A stretch of 64,000 nt of DNA, taken from NCBI GenBank assembly GCA_951813015.1, contig CATOTG010000002.1:1-64000 (forward strand), given 5' to 3'. A program made the position numbers and the translations under genes. The stretch is from an uncultured Thermoanaerobaculia bacterium (lineage in GTDB: Bacteria; Acidobacteriota; Thermoanaerobaculia; Multivoradales; Multivoraceae). Numbering within the stretch: position 1 is the first letter of the stretch; each line of letters begins with the position of its first letter. Under the pieces are notes generated by a model. That model was given only the letters and a program-made list of their open reading frames with translations. It did no database searches and was not told the origin of the DNA. This document shows positions 1-8,738 of the stretch, in pieces.

Positions 1-202
1 CGCTCGCCCGCCGACATCGAGTCGTGCGGCCGTGCCCCGTCACCGCCAGCGCCCGCAACGCGGCCCGCGCACCGGGCCTCGCCCTCGATGCGCGCTGGCG
101 CGGACCGCCCTTCTCCAACTGCTTGCGCAGCTCGGATGAAAGGGCCCGGCTTCCTCCGCGCGTGTCGCCTCCTCCCTCGACGAACAACTTGACGCCCTTC
201 AC
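1..202 (-). CDS. DUF4276-like protein, 5' part only
   Basis: This is the N-terminal part of a gene that runs off the left edge. It begins at a GTG overlapping the TGA of the upstream AAA ATPase by four bases (GTGA), a sign of translational coupling. The first residues read KGVKLFVEGGGD. The acidic FVEGGGD motif near the N-terminus is typical of DUF4276 proteins, which often sit next to RecF-like ATPases and are suspected to have a TOPRIM-like fold. After about 35 residues the frame becomes arginine-rich, unlike a real DUF4276, so a frameshift probably lies inside the visible part. The family call rests on a short motif plus context. Function is unknown, and a role beside the ATPase in phage or plasmid defence is inference. 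Confidence 0.5.
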   Translation of the reverse strand, partial: MKGVKLFVEGGGDTRGGSRALSSELRKQLEKGGPRQRASRARPGARAALRALAVTGHGRTTRCRRAS

Positions 203-1380
203 GGGTTCGCTCCCAGCACGCCCTTTGCCCAGAGGTCGTCGAGCCGATACCTGGAAAGCCAGCTTCCAAGTTCTTCGGGATCGAGCCGTCTGAGCTCGGT
301 GCCGGCGCCAGGCCTTTCGCAGACGACGACCGACGACACGTCGTTGGTCATCGCCGACACGAGGGCCTCCGAATGCGTCGTGACGATCAACTGCATACGT
401 TCGGAGGCCTCCTGGAGCATGGACCCCACCGCGGACACGGCGTCGGGGTGAAGGCCCAGCTCCGGCTCTTCGATGCATACAAGCGGCGGTGGCGAGGGAT
501 GAAGCAGGGTAACTGAGCAACGCGATGAACCGTACGGTGCCGTCGGAGAGGCGAGTGGCCAGGTACTGGTGAAGCGAACCCTGTCTCGTGCAGTAGAACT
601 GCACCGCGCCCCCTGCAATGCGGGTGGACAGGCGCTCGAACCGAGGGAAGAACTCCTTCAGCCGAGCTTCGAGCCGCTTTTCACCCGAATGCTCGATGTA
701 GTTCAGCACGAGAGCCAGATTCCGGTTGTCCGGCAGCAGCAGGTCGTCTGGAAGATCAGCAGGCTGAGGCTTCCGCAGCGGCGCACCCTGCCCGAACGTC
801 CACTCGCGGAACGTCGCGAACGAAGGCAGCCGCCTCCCGACCCAGGTCACTTCCGGATAGACGTCCGGGTCTTGAGCTGGGCGAGCACCGACTGATCCGG
901 CAACAGGCTCTCCCGTTGAAGCAAGCGCGGCGGGCCTTCCTCCTGGCATTGATCGCGGGACGGCCCTTCTGGAACCGATAGTAGAAGGAGACGTCGGCGT
1001 CCTTCTCCCTGCCGGACGCCGGCTCGACCTCTTCCACGAACTCATCCAGGATCTCCACTCCAGCCGCTGGACCGCACCGAACTCCAGCCCATACCGAATC
1101 GGCCTTCCCGTAGGCGTTCCGGCGCCGAGCACGATCTCGATTCGAGCCCGATCCGAACCTCCTCTCCCTTCCAAAGCCACTCTCCCGCCCCGCCACCGGC
1201 CCGAGCCGCCGCCGCGAAGTCGCTCGGGGTGGCGGCAAGGAGGTCAAACGCCTCGATGAAGTTCGACTTCCCGGATCCGTTGGGACCGATCAGGATGTTG
1301 AGCGGCTGAAGCTCGAAAGAAGGCGAGCCAGGCGGGAACGACAGGAAGCCGTCGAGCTGCACACTTCGAATTGTCAGCAT
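199..1380 (-). pseudogene. AAA (RecF/SMC-like) ATPase, frameshifted
   Basis: The N-terminus at 1380 starts MLTIRSVQLDGFLSF and has a clear Walker A, IGPNGSGKSNFIEAF, the usual opening of AAA_15/AAA_21 ATPases. The C-terminal part (about 199-470) has the Walker B/D-loop stretch CIEEPELGLHPDAV and the switch motif VTTHSEALV. The middle (about 470-1080) is readable only by moving between frames, for example NRNLALVLNYIEHSGEK and then YLATRLSDGTVRFIALL, so there are at least two indels. Total length would be about 390 residues, normal for the family. It lies four bases from the end of the RT-nitrilase pseudogene and overlaps the DUF4276 gene by four bases. The three may once have been co-transcribed. 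The product is unlikely to be made intact unless these are assembly errors. Confidence 0.75.
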
Positions 1381-1383
1381 CTC

Positions 1384-4300
1384 TCAAGTCCCCTCGACAT
1401 CCGTGCTCCTCGAGAGGGCGCGTCGCTCGAAGCCAGGCGGCGGTGCTTTGAACTTACCCTGCTCTGGCGACTTGGGGAGCCACTCCGCCTTCGAGAGTTG
1501 CACCGCCTCGTCGATGCCGCACTTCTGCTGCCGGAAGAGACTCTTCACGGGAACTCGCACGTCGGCGATCACCGAGAGGCCACTGCCTCGAACATGACCC
1601 AACTCCCGACGAAGAGACCCTCTCTTGGGTGTCCAGAGCACCGTACCGCCATGAGCGACCATCATTCACGGTGACCACGTTCGCAAAATTCTCGTACGAC
1701 CTGACCACGTCAGGGCGTCGAACAGGCCAACATCTGATTGCAGGCGACCATGAAGAGATGCATGATCTCGCCCGAAGTGAATGCCAAGGGGCAGCATCAA
1801 GCAAGTCGGCGCAGATAGCGACCGTGAAATCGCCCAGTCTGGATGCAGGAACCGGTACCACCGCTGGCCCTTGAGCATTGCCACTGAGTTCTCGCGCCGG
1901 TTCCCACGCCCTTTCGTCCAGGCTTGCGACAACTCAGTGCCGACGCCAAGCCAGCCTCAACGTGCGCGGGCAGCGGCTTGCGAACGCGGTACCAACGGAC
2001 GCTCGTAGGCCCTGGATCCTCTTGGCCCACGGTACCGCAAACTCAGCCTCGTTCACGAACCAGGACCGACTTGGGCAGGCCGAGCCCCGTGGGGCGTACA
2101 CGGGCTTGAGTTGCCGCCAGTACAGTCCGCTGAGCGAGGCAATGCCAGTCTTGGCGACCAAATCGCGAACGGTGCGAGCTTCAGGTTCCGGCACTGCCAG
2201 TTCAGGAAAGACCACAAGGTCGGAGTTCGACCGGAGCTCCCGTGATGTGGCGCTTGAAACGCACTGGCGATCTGCTCAAGACAACGTTGCCGGCTCGTGA
2301 CTCCACAGCCGGAAAGGCCGAAAGAACGGCCTCGGGTGACTCTGCCGGCCCAAGCGCTTGGCCCACCCGAAGAAGGAGCGACTCTTCAAGCTTAGTCTCG
2401 TCCAAACGGAGTTCTGGCGGTAGATTGCCGCTAGCCACTCCCATCTGGCCCACGGCCCGGGCAATCTCAGTGGAATCAGCGCCGCCCAGGCGATGTCGAC
2501 GCGCTCTCGCTCGAAGTCGTCACTTGTGAGCTCGTTCGGGCGGGAGAGGTTCGAGAGCGTCGCTGAGGCGTCTTCTGGATCAGCCAACGCGTTCTCGGGC
2601 CTCCCAGACCAACGGAGAATCGAATCGATCGCCTCCCCACGCCGGCTCAGGAAGGTGGATCCGGGACCGCCAGGCCCATCGGTCCACGAACGGCACACTG
2701 CCGACCCCTCGTTCCGCCAATCCGGTGAGAATCGCTTCGCCGCCGTCAATTGCCGTGATCAACAGCAGGAACTGTCGCAGTAGAGGGCGTAGTCGGCGCT
2801 CTCAATTCCGTGATTTCTCTCGCAGCGCAAAAGGGGAGAAAGTACGCCTCATGCGGTGGAACTTCCCACGCCGTGGTCCGGCGAACGACCAGCGGCAAGC
2901 ATGGCGTCCCTTCGAAGTCGGCCCACTCGATGCCTTGGATGTGGCTCCCACGTCTGGCGAAGCGCCTCCGCTCGGCGCGCACGGCGGGTCGAGGTCGAAC
3001 TGGGAAAGTCTGCCCCTGGTAATGACATCCGTCGGAATCACCTTCTCGTGGTCCAAAGGCGTACTCCCGCCTTGGCCAGCAAGCCGCCATGTCAACGGTC
3101 CTTCGGCGGGACTCCAGCCGGGAGGAAGACCGGACTGCGATGCCGAGGCGTACAGAAGGGCCGTCTACGCGGACCGGCAGGCCGACCGCCGGTACCTCCC
3201 ACGGCCTCGGTGCCCACTCGGCCAGGCGCTTGTGCGGAGTCAGGGCCCCAGAGCAGTCGATGGAGAGTCGGTTCCACTACGAGGTTCCCTCTTCGTGCGC
3301 AAGAAACAGACGCCGAGCACGAGCGTACTCCTGGAGGGCCAGGGGTTCCCGCAGGACCCTTCGGGCCATCGCCGCAGGTCAACAACCGCCGCCTCCTTCA
3401 GTAGATCCCGACCAATGTCATCCACACAGCAAGAGCGACTCCGATGGAGATCGTGCGGTCAGGGTCGCTCAGAGTTCCCAGAATCCGGGGCCCTTCGTTC
3501 TCCGGGGAGAGAAGGGGGGCCAAGCTACTCTTCCGGCCCGCCAAGTAGACGTGGGCGAGCCCGCTTCCTTCAGATCTCTCGCTCGCTCTCGCGACCGAAG
3601 AACACGCTCGGCACCTGCCAGGATGTCCATCGTTCGCGGTTGCCGATTCGCCAAAGGGGGAACGCGGCACCATGAGCGTCCCACCCGGGCGTTCGGCGCG
3701 CCGCAACCCCTCGGCCACCTCAGGCCGAACAGCGGACGCGAGAACGGCCGCTACAAGCTGATCTAGCTCCAAGGCCATCGCTTGAGACAATCCGACATCC
3801 CATCCGACGGATAAAGCACAGTCGCTCCACTTGTCCAACGCCCCTAGCAGCGCGGCGACGGCGGTGTGATCTCCGGCAGGAATCGCCCGAAGCGTCCACC
3901 AACTCGGCGAGGGCCGGCATCGCCCACGGGCGGACGCTTGACGCGATCGTGATGGTGCCAGAGCTCTCTCAGAACATCGCCCAGCGATTGCCAGAAAACC
4001 GCCCGTGGTAGGACAGGTACTGTTCCTTCCAAAGTGGATCTCGCTGATGTCGTAGCCGACCCGCATCTTCTGGCCACGTGTTCATCCACGATCTCGGATC
4101 GCCGTTAACGTCGACGTGTGCGATGTGCCGAGCCGGTCGACAAGCCACTCCACAGCAAGACTGCTGTCTTCGTCAGTCGCTCCAGTTGGACGCACGCAGC
4201 CGCCCGTACGACAGCCCTCCAAAGCGAGAACTTCCACGGTGTCTCACGCAGCACGTAGGCGATCGACTCGCGAACATCCGAGAGGGCGGTGCTCGCAGTG

Positions 4301-5982
4301 TCGTGATCGGGTGGCAACAGACCCTGACGAGTCGATTGACTGCGAACGTCCGGCGGGTTTCAGGGGCGAACCTGCTTGTCGTCGATATCGAACCGGGCGA
4401 GTTCGTGAAGTCGGTCGCGACGATTGCGAGCTTCGTCGCCGAAACGCTCCGCGAGAGTATCTGTGCCCAAGTCGCTCAGTCGAGCCACAAGTGTCGTGAC
4501 GAACGGACCTACTTCCCTTGGCCCCACGGCGTACGTCGAAGCGCGGCAGCTGATGATCTCGGCCGTCCCGTGAGGAACGCCACCAAGAGGCAAACGTCGG
4601 GGCCGATTCAGATGTGCCGGATTTGCAAGGACGTCGTAGCTCCTTGCAGATCTTGCACTCTTTCCAGCCGTGCTCGGTAAGATAGGCCTTCACCAACTCC
4701 TTCAACTCCGGGGGGATCGACCTTCCGAGATTCAGGTAGAGGTTGGATGGCGAGACCTTGCTGGCAAGCACGGCGGAGACGTCGCCGGCAAGGCGCTCCA
4801 GACGTCGTCGATGAGCCCAACCAGACCGCTAGCGGACCTCGACAGAAGGTACATGTCGTCCGCGAATCTGAGGATGGCGCTTCGGCTGGCTCCTTGCCGG
4901 TCCTTCAGTTTCGCCAGGAGCTCGCCGTCAGCCGAGTGAAGGAGGACGTTCATCAAGAGCCCCGATACCGCAAGCCCGGTGGGAAGGCCCTGGTTCTCGG
5001 GAGGCAGTTGAGGTCCAACCGGCGCTGGAGCGGCACAGTGCGGCGGCTTTCGAGCGGTGGGAAGGCCCTGGTTCTCGGAAGGCAGTTGAGGAGCTGCACA
5101 GCAAGGACGCCAAGCGTCCTTCGGGACGTCCCCGGAAACTCTTACTTGTTCGAGGGCACGAACAAGCCAGTGTCCCAGGAGCTGCAGGATCTCGCGGCAA
5201 GCCAAGGAGTCACAAACGGCCGAGGGAAAGCCACTCAACTCGTCGCCCGGCACCGCGCCTTTCATGCGGTGAATGCTCTCGCGCAGTCGACCAAGTCGAA
5301 CAGAGGGGTATGCAAGCTGCAGGTCCAGTGCTGCCCAGTAGGCACGCTGATCAACGCAGGCTTGACTTTCCCACCAGTCCTCCGCTGCCCACTCCGGAAG
5401 CCACTTCGACCCGTAGTGGTCGGGGTGCTGAAGCGGCCCTCCGTAGTCCCGGTCGCGCAACGGCGCCTTCGTCATCCGAGCCACCGTCCAGTGAGCCACG
5501 CGACGGTAGAGCCCGTGAGATCGGGCGTAAGACAAGTATGCCTTGCCCGTGAGCAGCGGATAGGATCCTCTCCTCCACTGAGCGCGCGTACACCGCCGGT
5601 CCCATCGAATCGGCCGGTACCACCGATTGCCGAATGCAAAGTTCTCGAGTTGGCGATCCAGCCAAGGGCCTAGGAGCACCAGGAACGCCATGAACGCAAC
5701 CTGGTCGCGCACGGAGGGCATCGTGTAGTGGCGCAAGCAAGCGCCCCGCTTGGGGTACGGAACCTGGAGCCAAGCGCCGGGCGTCCATTCCCGGTTTCGC
5801 AGATCCAAGGCAAGCGAGCGCAGCTCACCTTCAGGATGAAGGCGCCACCGAGCGAGCTCAGGCTGAGGAGCCAAGTTGCCGCTGCGATACCAACCGTCCA
5901 CGCGAAGCCACGCGCCGCGAAGAACCAGCGGATGAGATAGCGCCTGAAGCGCTGCAGTGTGAATCTCGGCCCGACCTTTCAT
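1384..5982 (-). pseudogene. Reverse transcriptase-nitrilase fusion (DRT/UG1-like), heavily frameshifted
   Basis: The first 1.25 kb (4732-5982) is an open reverse transcriptase frame. ATG 5982 is chosen over the upstream extension, which is arginine-rich and overlaps the previous gene. Motif A is WAALDLQLAYPSV (catalytic Asp at about 5325), motif B is ENQGLPTG (about 4998-4975) and motif C is RFADDMYLL (about 4869-4843). Downstream the coding sense jumps frames at least ten times: YLNLGRSIPPELKELVK, then LVARLSDLGTDTLAERFG, then LSDVRESIAYVLRETPWKF. It ends in a carbon-nitrogen hydrolase domain with VVFPELAVPE (catalytic Glu, about 2203) and VAICADLLD (catalytic Cys, about 1813). RT plus C-terminal nitrilase is the known architecture of defence-associated RT type 1 (UG1) and related UG groups. 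Which UG group it belongs to cannot be told by eye. As sequenced, only the RT part could be made. Confidence 0.75.
4978..5091 (-). repeat. 36-base direct repeat duplicating RT motif B
   Basis: The 36 bases at 4978-5013 recur at 5056-5091 with one mismatch. The period is 78 bases, exactly 26 codons, so the RT frame is kept. Each copy encodes PQLP(S/P)ENQGLPT, the RT motif B region. One copy continues into the normal GLPTG...SGLLMN context and the other into an unrelated proline/alanine stretch. The effect is a 26-residue insertion between palm motifs A and B. Confidence 0.85.
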
Positions 5983-6175
5983 TACGTTGACGAGTGTCCT
6001 TGCACAAAATCCCAGTCCACAGCCAGTAGACCGACCGATGACCGAAAATCGTCCCGATGCCTCACCGCCGCACCACCGACCCCTTCGGCGCAGCTTCCAG
6101 CAGTTGCTCCTCTTGCTGCTACTGGAGTGCTCTGGATGCTGGTCAACACGGACTATTCCTTCGTCCCTTCCAGCA

Positions 6176-6628
6176 CTACAGTGTGCAGGCGAAGCCGGCC
6201 AAAGCCAGGAAGAGCAGCGCAAAGAGAGCCGGCAATGTCGTCTCGACTACGGTCAGTCTCCAGTAGCGGCTCACGTCCCGCCCCTCGCCGAGGAGCTCCC
6301 ATTCCCGGCCGAAGAACGGATAGGCCAGTTTCTTCTCCAGATCGAGAAGGGCTTGGAACTTGCCCGTGTTGAGCTGCCGGTACGAGCGGATGACGACATA
6401 CCACGAACCGGCCAACAGCGCCCCGAACACGCCGGCGACACAGGCCATGAGGCGAGTCGTCTCGTCGGCCCCGCCGAATCGAAGCAGCGCGGCGAGGAAC
6501 ACCAGGAGCCCCAGAAGCAAGCTCACGTAGAGGCGATTCGCGCCCTCGCGTCGCTGGCTCACACGGTCGGCGAGTTCCGCATGGAGCTTGTAGATGGCGA
6601 GCAGTTCCTCTTGTCGTGTCTCGGTCAT
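6176..6628 (-). CDS. RipA-like small membrane protein
   Basis: This 150-residue protein begins MTETRQEELLAIYKLHAEL. A short helical N-terminus is followed by two adjacent membrane segments (about residues 30-50 and 60-82, RLYVSLLLGLLVFLAAL and CVAGVFGALLAGSWYVVI). A conserved soluble stretch follows (YRQLNTGKFQALLDLEKKLAYPFFGREWELLG), then a third membrane segment at the extreme C-terminus. The soluble stretch and layout match what I recall of the RipA family of octameric membrane proteins, a family found in defence-like neighbourhoods. The start overlaps the stop of the TIR-like gene by four bases (ATGA), so the two are translated together. A role as membrane partner or effector of the TIR-like protein, or as accessory to the adjacent RT, is inference. 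Confidence 0.65.
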   Translation of the reverse strand: MTETRQEELLAIYKLHAELADRVSQRREGANRLYVSLLLGLLVFLAALLRFGGADETTRLMACVAGVFGALLAGSWYVVIRSYRQLNTGKFQALLDLEKKLAYPFFGREWELLGEGRDVSRYWRLTVVETTLPALFALLFLALAGFACTL

Positions 6629-7029
6629 GGCGCAACCTTTCTGATAGCCCCTACAACGCTCCCGGCGTTCCAACGGGTGATCTCGTCCGCCGCCTCGCGG
6701 ACGCGCGCCGAGATCCTCCGGCTGGCCCAAGGCGCCACAGCCACGATCGGCTTGTCGTACTGCTGCGCCAAGGAGATCTCGACGTTGATCCACTTGCTGT
6801 GGGTGGCGTAGACGCCGGCAAGTACGACGACTACGTGGCACGATCTCATCTGCCTGCGAATGGCCTCGCGCAGCTTTGCCTCGGATCCGGGATTGTGGAT
6901 CGGATCGTCGCGCGGCACGGAGTAGTCCTTGAATCGGAACCTGGGCCTCGCCTTCAGCAGCGCGACCAATCTCGCGTACTGGCTTCCGTAGGTCCAGGAG
7001 TGACTGATGAACAGGTGGTATGTCTTCAT
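6625..7029 (-). CDS. TIR-like (ThsB/DUF1863-type) protein
   Basis: This 134-residue single-domain protein starts MKTYHLFISHSWTYG. The HLFISHSW opening and the later VVVVLAGVYATHSKWINVEISLAQQYDKPIVAV segment are the first strand and the Glu-bearing helix/strand of TIR-like folds of the ThsB/DUF1863 type. WINVE holds the expected catalytic-position Glu. Such proteins make or cleave NAD-derived molecules in Thoeris and related defence systems. No ThsA-like partner is visible. The gene is coupled to the membrane protein downstream by a four-base overlap. An in-frame ATG at 7041 is an alternative start and has AGGA closer to it. I prefer 7029 because family members begin directly at this point. 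Confidence 0.75.
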   Translation of the reverse strand: MKTYHLFISHSWTYGSQYARLVALLKARPRFRFKDYSVPRDDPIHNPGSEAKLREAIRRQMRSCHVVVVLAGVYATHSKWINVEISLAQQYDKPIVAVAPWASRRISARVREAADEITRWNAGSVVGAIRKVAP

Positions 7030-7093
7030 GGCTATTCGCATATCCTATTGATTACGGCACCCAGGAAGTTGATCAGCACGCTTGCGTCGATCG

Positions 7094-8386
7094 CTACTCG
7101 CGGCACGATTCAGTTCCTTCAAGAGCCGCCCAGTCCACGGGTGCTACATCGACCGGTGGCCACAGGTCGATGCCTGAACGGACGACGATCTCTTCCAGGT
7201 CATCCTCAGGCACATCGACCTGCCGGGCCAGCTCACGGAGCTTGCCGTAGGAAATGAGGTCCTGCTGGAGGGCCTCGATGCCGAGTGCGACCAGGCGCTT
7301 GCGGGGGACACACCGGGATTGACCGCTAGGGGTCGCGAGGCCGAGCAGACGGGCTACTCGTTTGCCGTGGGTGGCGTGCTGTTCAGCGAGGGCCGAGCGC
7401 TCCCGCTCGGTGATCAGGCGGAGGCTCTTCAAACGGTAGAGGGCGGCCGGCCGGCTGACGCCGAAGCGATGGGCCAGCATCACCAGATCGTGGAGCCGCA
7501 TCTGCTGGCTGCCGGGCGGCGAACGTCGCTCCGCGGTCTGGACGTGCCGACCATCGGATACCTGCCGCCGAATCCGGCCTGCACGCCCCTTGGCGAGGTG
7601 CTCCACGAACCGCTGAACCCCGGCAGCAGGGAGAAGGAAAGCGGCCGCAAAAGAGTTCGCCCGCACCTCGATCAACGAGTCCTGGTGAGTCCGACGGCTC
7701 ACGCAAGCCTGTCTGTCGCAATCCAGCAGGACATGGGCGTACTCGTGGGCCAGGGAGAAGCGCTGCCGGTGGAACCCGTGCCGTCCGTTGACGGCGACGA
7801 CCACACCAGCGGCGTGGTCCACCACCGTCAAGCCGGAGATCTGCTCAGGCAGACGCAACGCGACCGCATGAACTCCCTGGCTCTCCATCAGATCAAGCAT
7901 CTCGGGCAGCGGTTCGATTCCCAGACCCAGGCGCCTCCGTTCCGCTTCCGCGGTTCGCTCGCCCTGCTGAATCGCAACCCACTTGCCCTGCAGGCCGGAA
8001 CTCCTGTACGAGGCCGCCACCGTTTCTCCCCTGTCGATCTGGAGGAGATCCTCGAGGTCGGAGAGCGAACGCCCAAACGCCAGCGCCTCGCCCAGAGCTT
8101 CGCGAAGGTCCGAGTCGCTGCTGAACTCCGGATGCCGTCGGAAGAGTGCCACGGTCGCGTTGCCCTCGGTCGTGAAGGAGTCACGGAAGAAGTCCCCCAG
8201 ACCCCGCCCGCACAAGCGGGCAAGGCGTTCCAGTTCAAGGCCCGAGACTGCCCTTCTGCCGGACTCCATCTGGGATACGGCGGGCCGGGAGAGCCCCAGG
8301 GCGTCCGCGACCGCCTCCTGGGTCAGCCCCGCAGCCTTCCTCGCCGCGCGCATGCGGGCCGCGAGCTTCTCCGTCGTCATTCCCAT
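7094..8386 (-). CDS. XRE-type HTH regulator with ImmA/IrrE peptidase domain
   Basis: This 430-residue protein has an N-terminal helix-turn-helix of the XRE/Cro type (about residues 8-60, GLTQEAVADALGLSRPAVSQMESGRR). It is followed by an ImmA/IrrE zinc-peptidase domain with RFSLAHEYAHVLLD (HEXXH, about residues 230-240). A further C-terminal region contains LHDLVMLAHRFGVS. Proteins of this plan cleave or relieve repressors and often guard mobile or defence loci. The start at 8386 has a perfect GGAGGTGA at 8393-8400, six bases upstream. It lies between the BREX genes and the TIR/RipA/RT genes on the same strand and may control either group. Which group it controls is not shown by the sequence. 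Confidence 0.85.
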   Translation of the reverse strand: MGMTTEKLAARMRAARKAAGLTQEAVADALGLSRPAVSQMESGRRAVSGLELERLARLCGRGLGDFFRDSFTTEGNATVALFRRHPEFSSDSDLREALGEALAFGRSLSDLEDLLQIDRGETVAASYRSSGLQGKWVAIQQGERTAEAERRRLGLGIEPLPEMLDLMESQGVHAVALRLPEQISGLTVVDHAAGVVVAVNGRHGFHRQRFSLAHEYAHVLLDCDRQACVSRRTHQDSLIEVRANSFAAAFLLPAAGVQRFVEHLAKGRAGRIRRQVSDGRHVQTAERRSPPGSQQMRLHDLVMLAHRFGVSRPAALYRLKSLRLITERERSALAEQHATHGKRVARLLGLATPSGQSRCVPRKRLVALGIEALQQDLISYGKLRELARQVDVPEDDLEEIVVRSGIDLWPPVDVAPVDWAALEGTESCRE

Positions 8387-8477
8387 TTCACGTCACCTCC
8401 CGGCTTCGGTGCCCGGTGCATGTGTCGTGCGTGCGTTCCCCGCCGAGGCGACCCGGGAACCGTCGTCGCACGCGCCA

Positions 8478-8507
8478 AACGTAACGGAAACCCACCTCTA
8501 TCGTCAA
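8478..8507 (-). promoter_or_regulatory. Likely sigma70-type promoter for the XRE/ImmA gene
   Basis: Reading on the minus strand, TTGACG (8507-8502) is followed after 18 bases by TACGTT (8483-8478), in a locally AT-richer patch. The -35 box sits inside a small TATC/GATA inverted repeat, a possible operator. The leader to the start at 8386 would be about 85 bases. Confidence 0.4.
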
Positions 8508-8594
8508 GATACGCCGAAGATGTATTCAAAGCAAACCACACAGGGCGCTGCGCCGGGGGACTGGAGGTCGGCAACGCCAGCGAGCCATGACGGC

Positions 8595-8738
8595 CTACGG
8601 GACGAGGTCGGGGAAGATCTCTTCCGGCTCGCCCACGTTCTCGCCGTGATCGGCGATGCCGAACGCGTCGAGGATGTCCGGGGCCGCGGAGACGGCGAAG
8701 CCGGCGTTGAGTGCGGCGCGAGACGACGGAGGCTTCTC
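8595..8738 (-). other. In-frame coding-like tail after the brxC stop codon
   Basis: After the TGA of brxC (8741-8739) the same frame stays open for 47 more codons to a TAG at 8597-8595. The stretch encodes, among others, PDILDAFGIADHGENVGEPE. By my count 42 of the 47 codons end in G or C, a pattern typical of real genes here, and the residues are not the arginine-rich type of shadow frames. It could be a C-terminal extension cut off by a nonsense mutation, or the 3' remnant of a deleted downstream BREX gene. I do not recognise the sequence. Confidence 0.45.

Noticed and set aside
1384..4731. Programmed frameshifting as an explanation for the RT-nitrilase gene
   Set aside because: There are too many frame changes in both directions without slippery motifs. 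Decay or sequence error is simpler.
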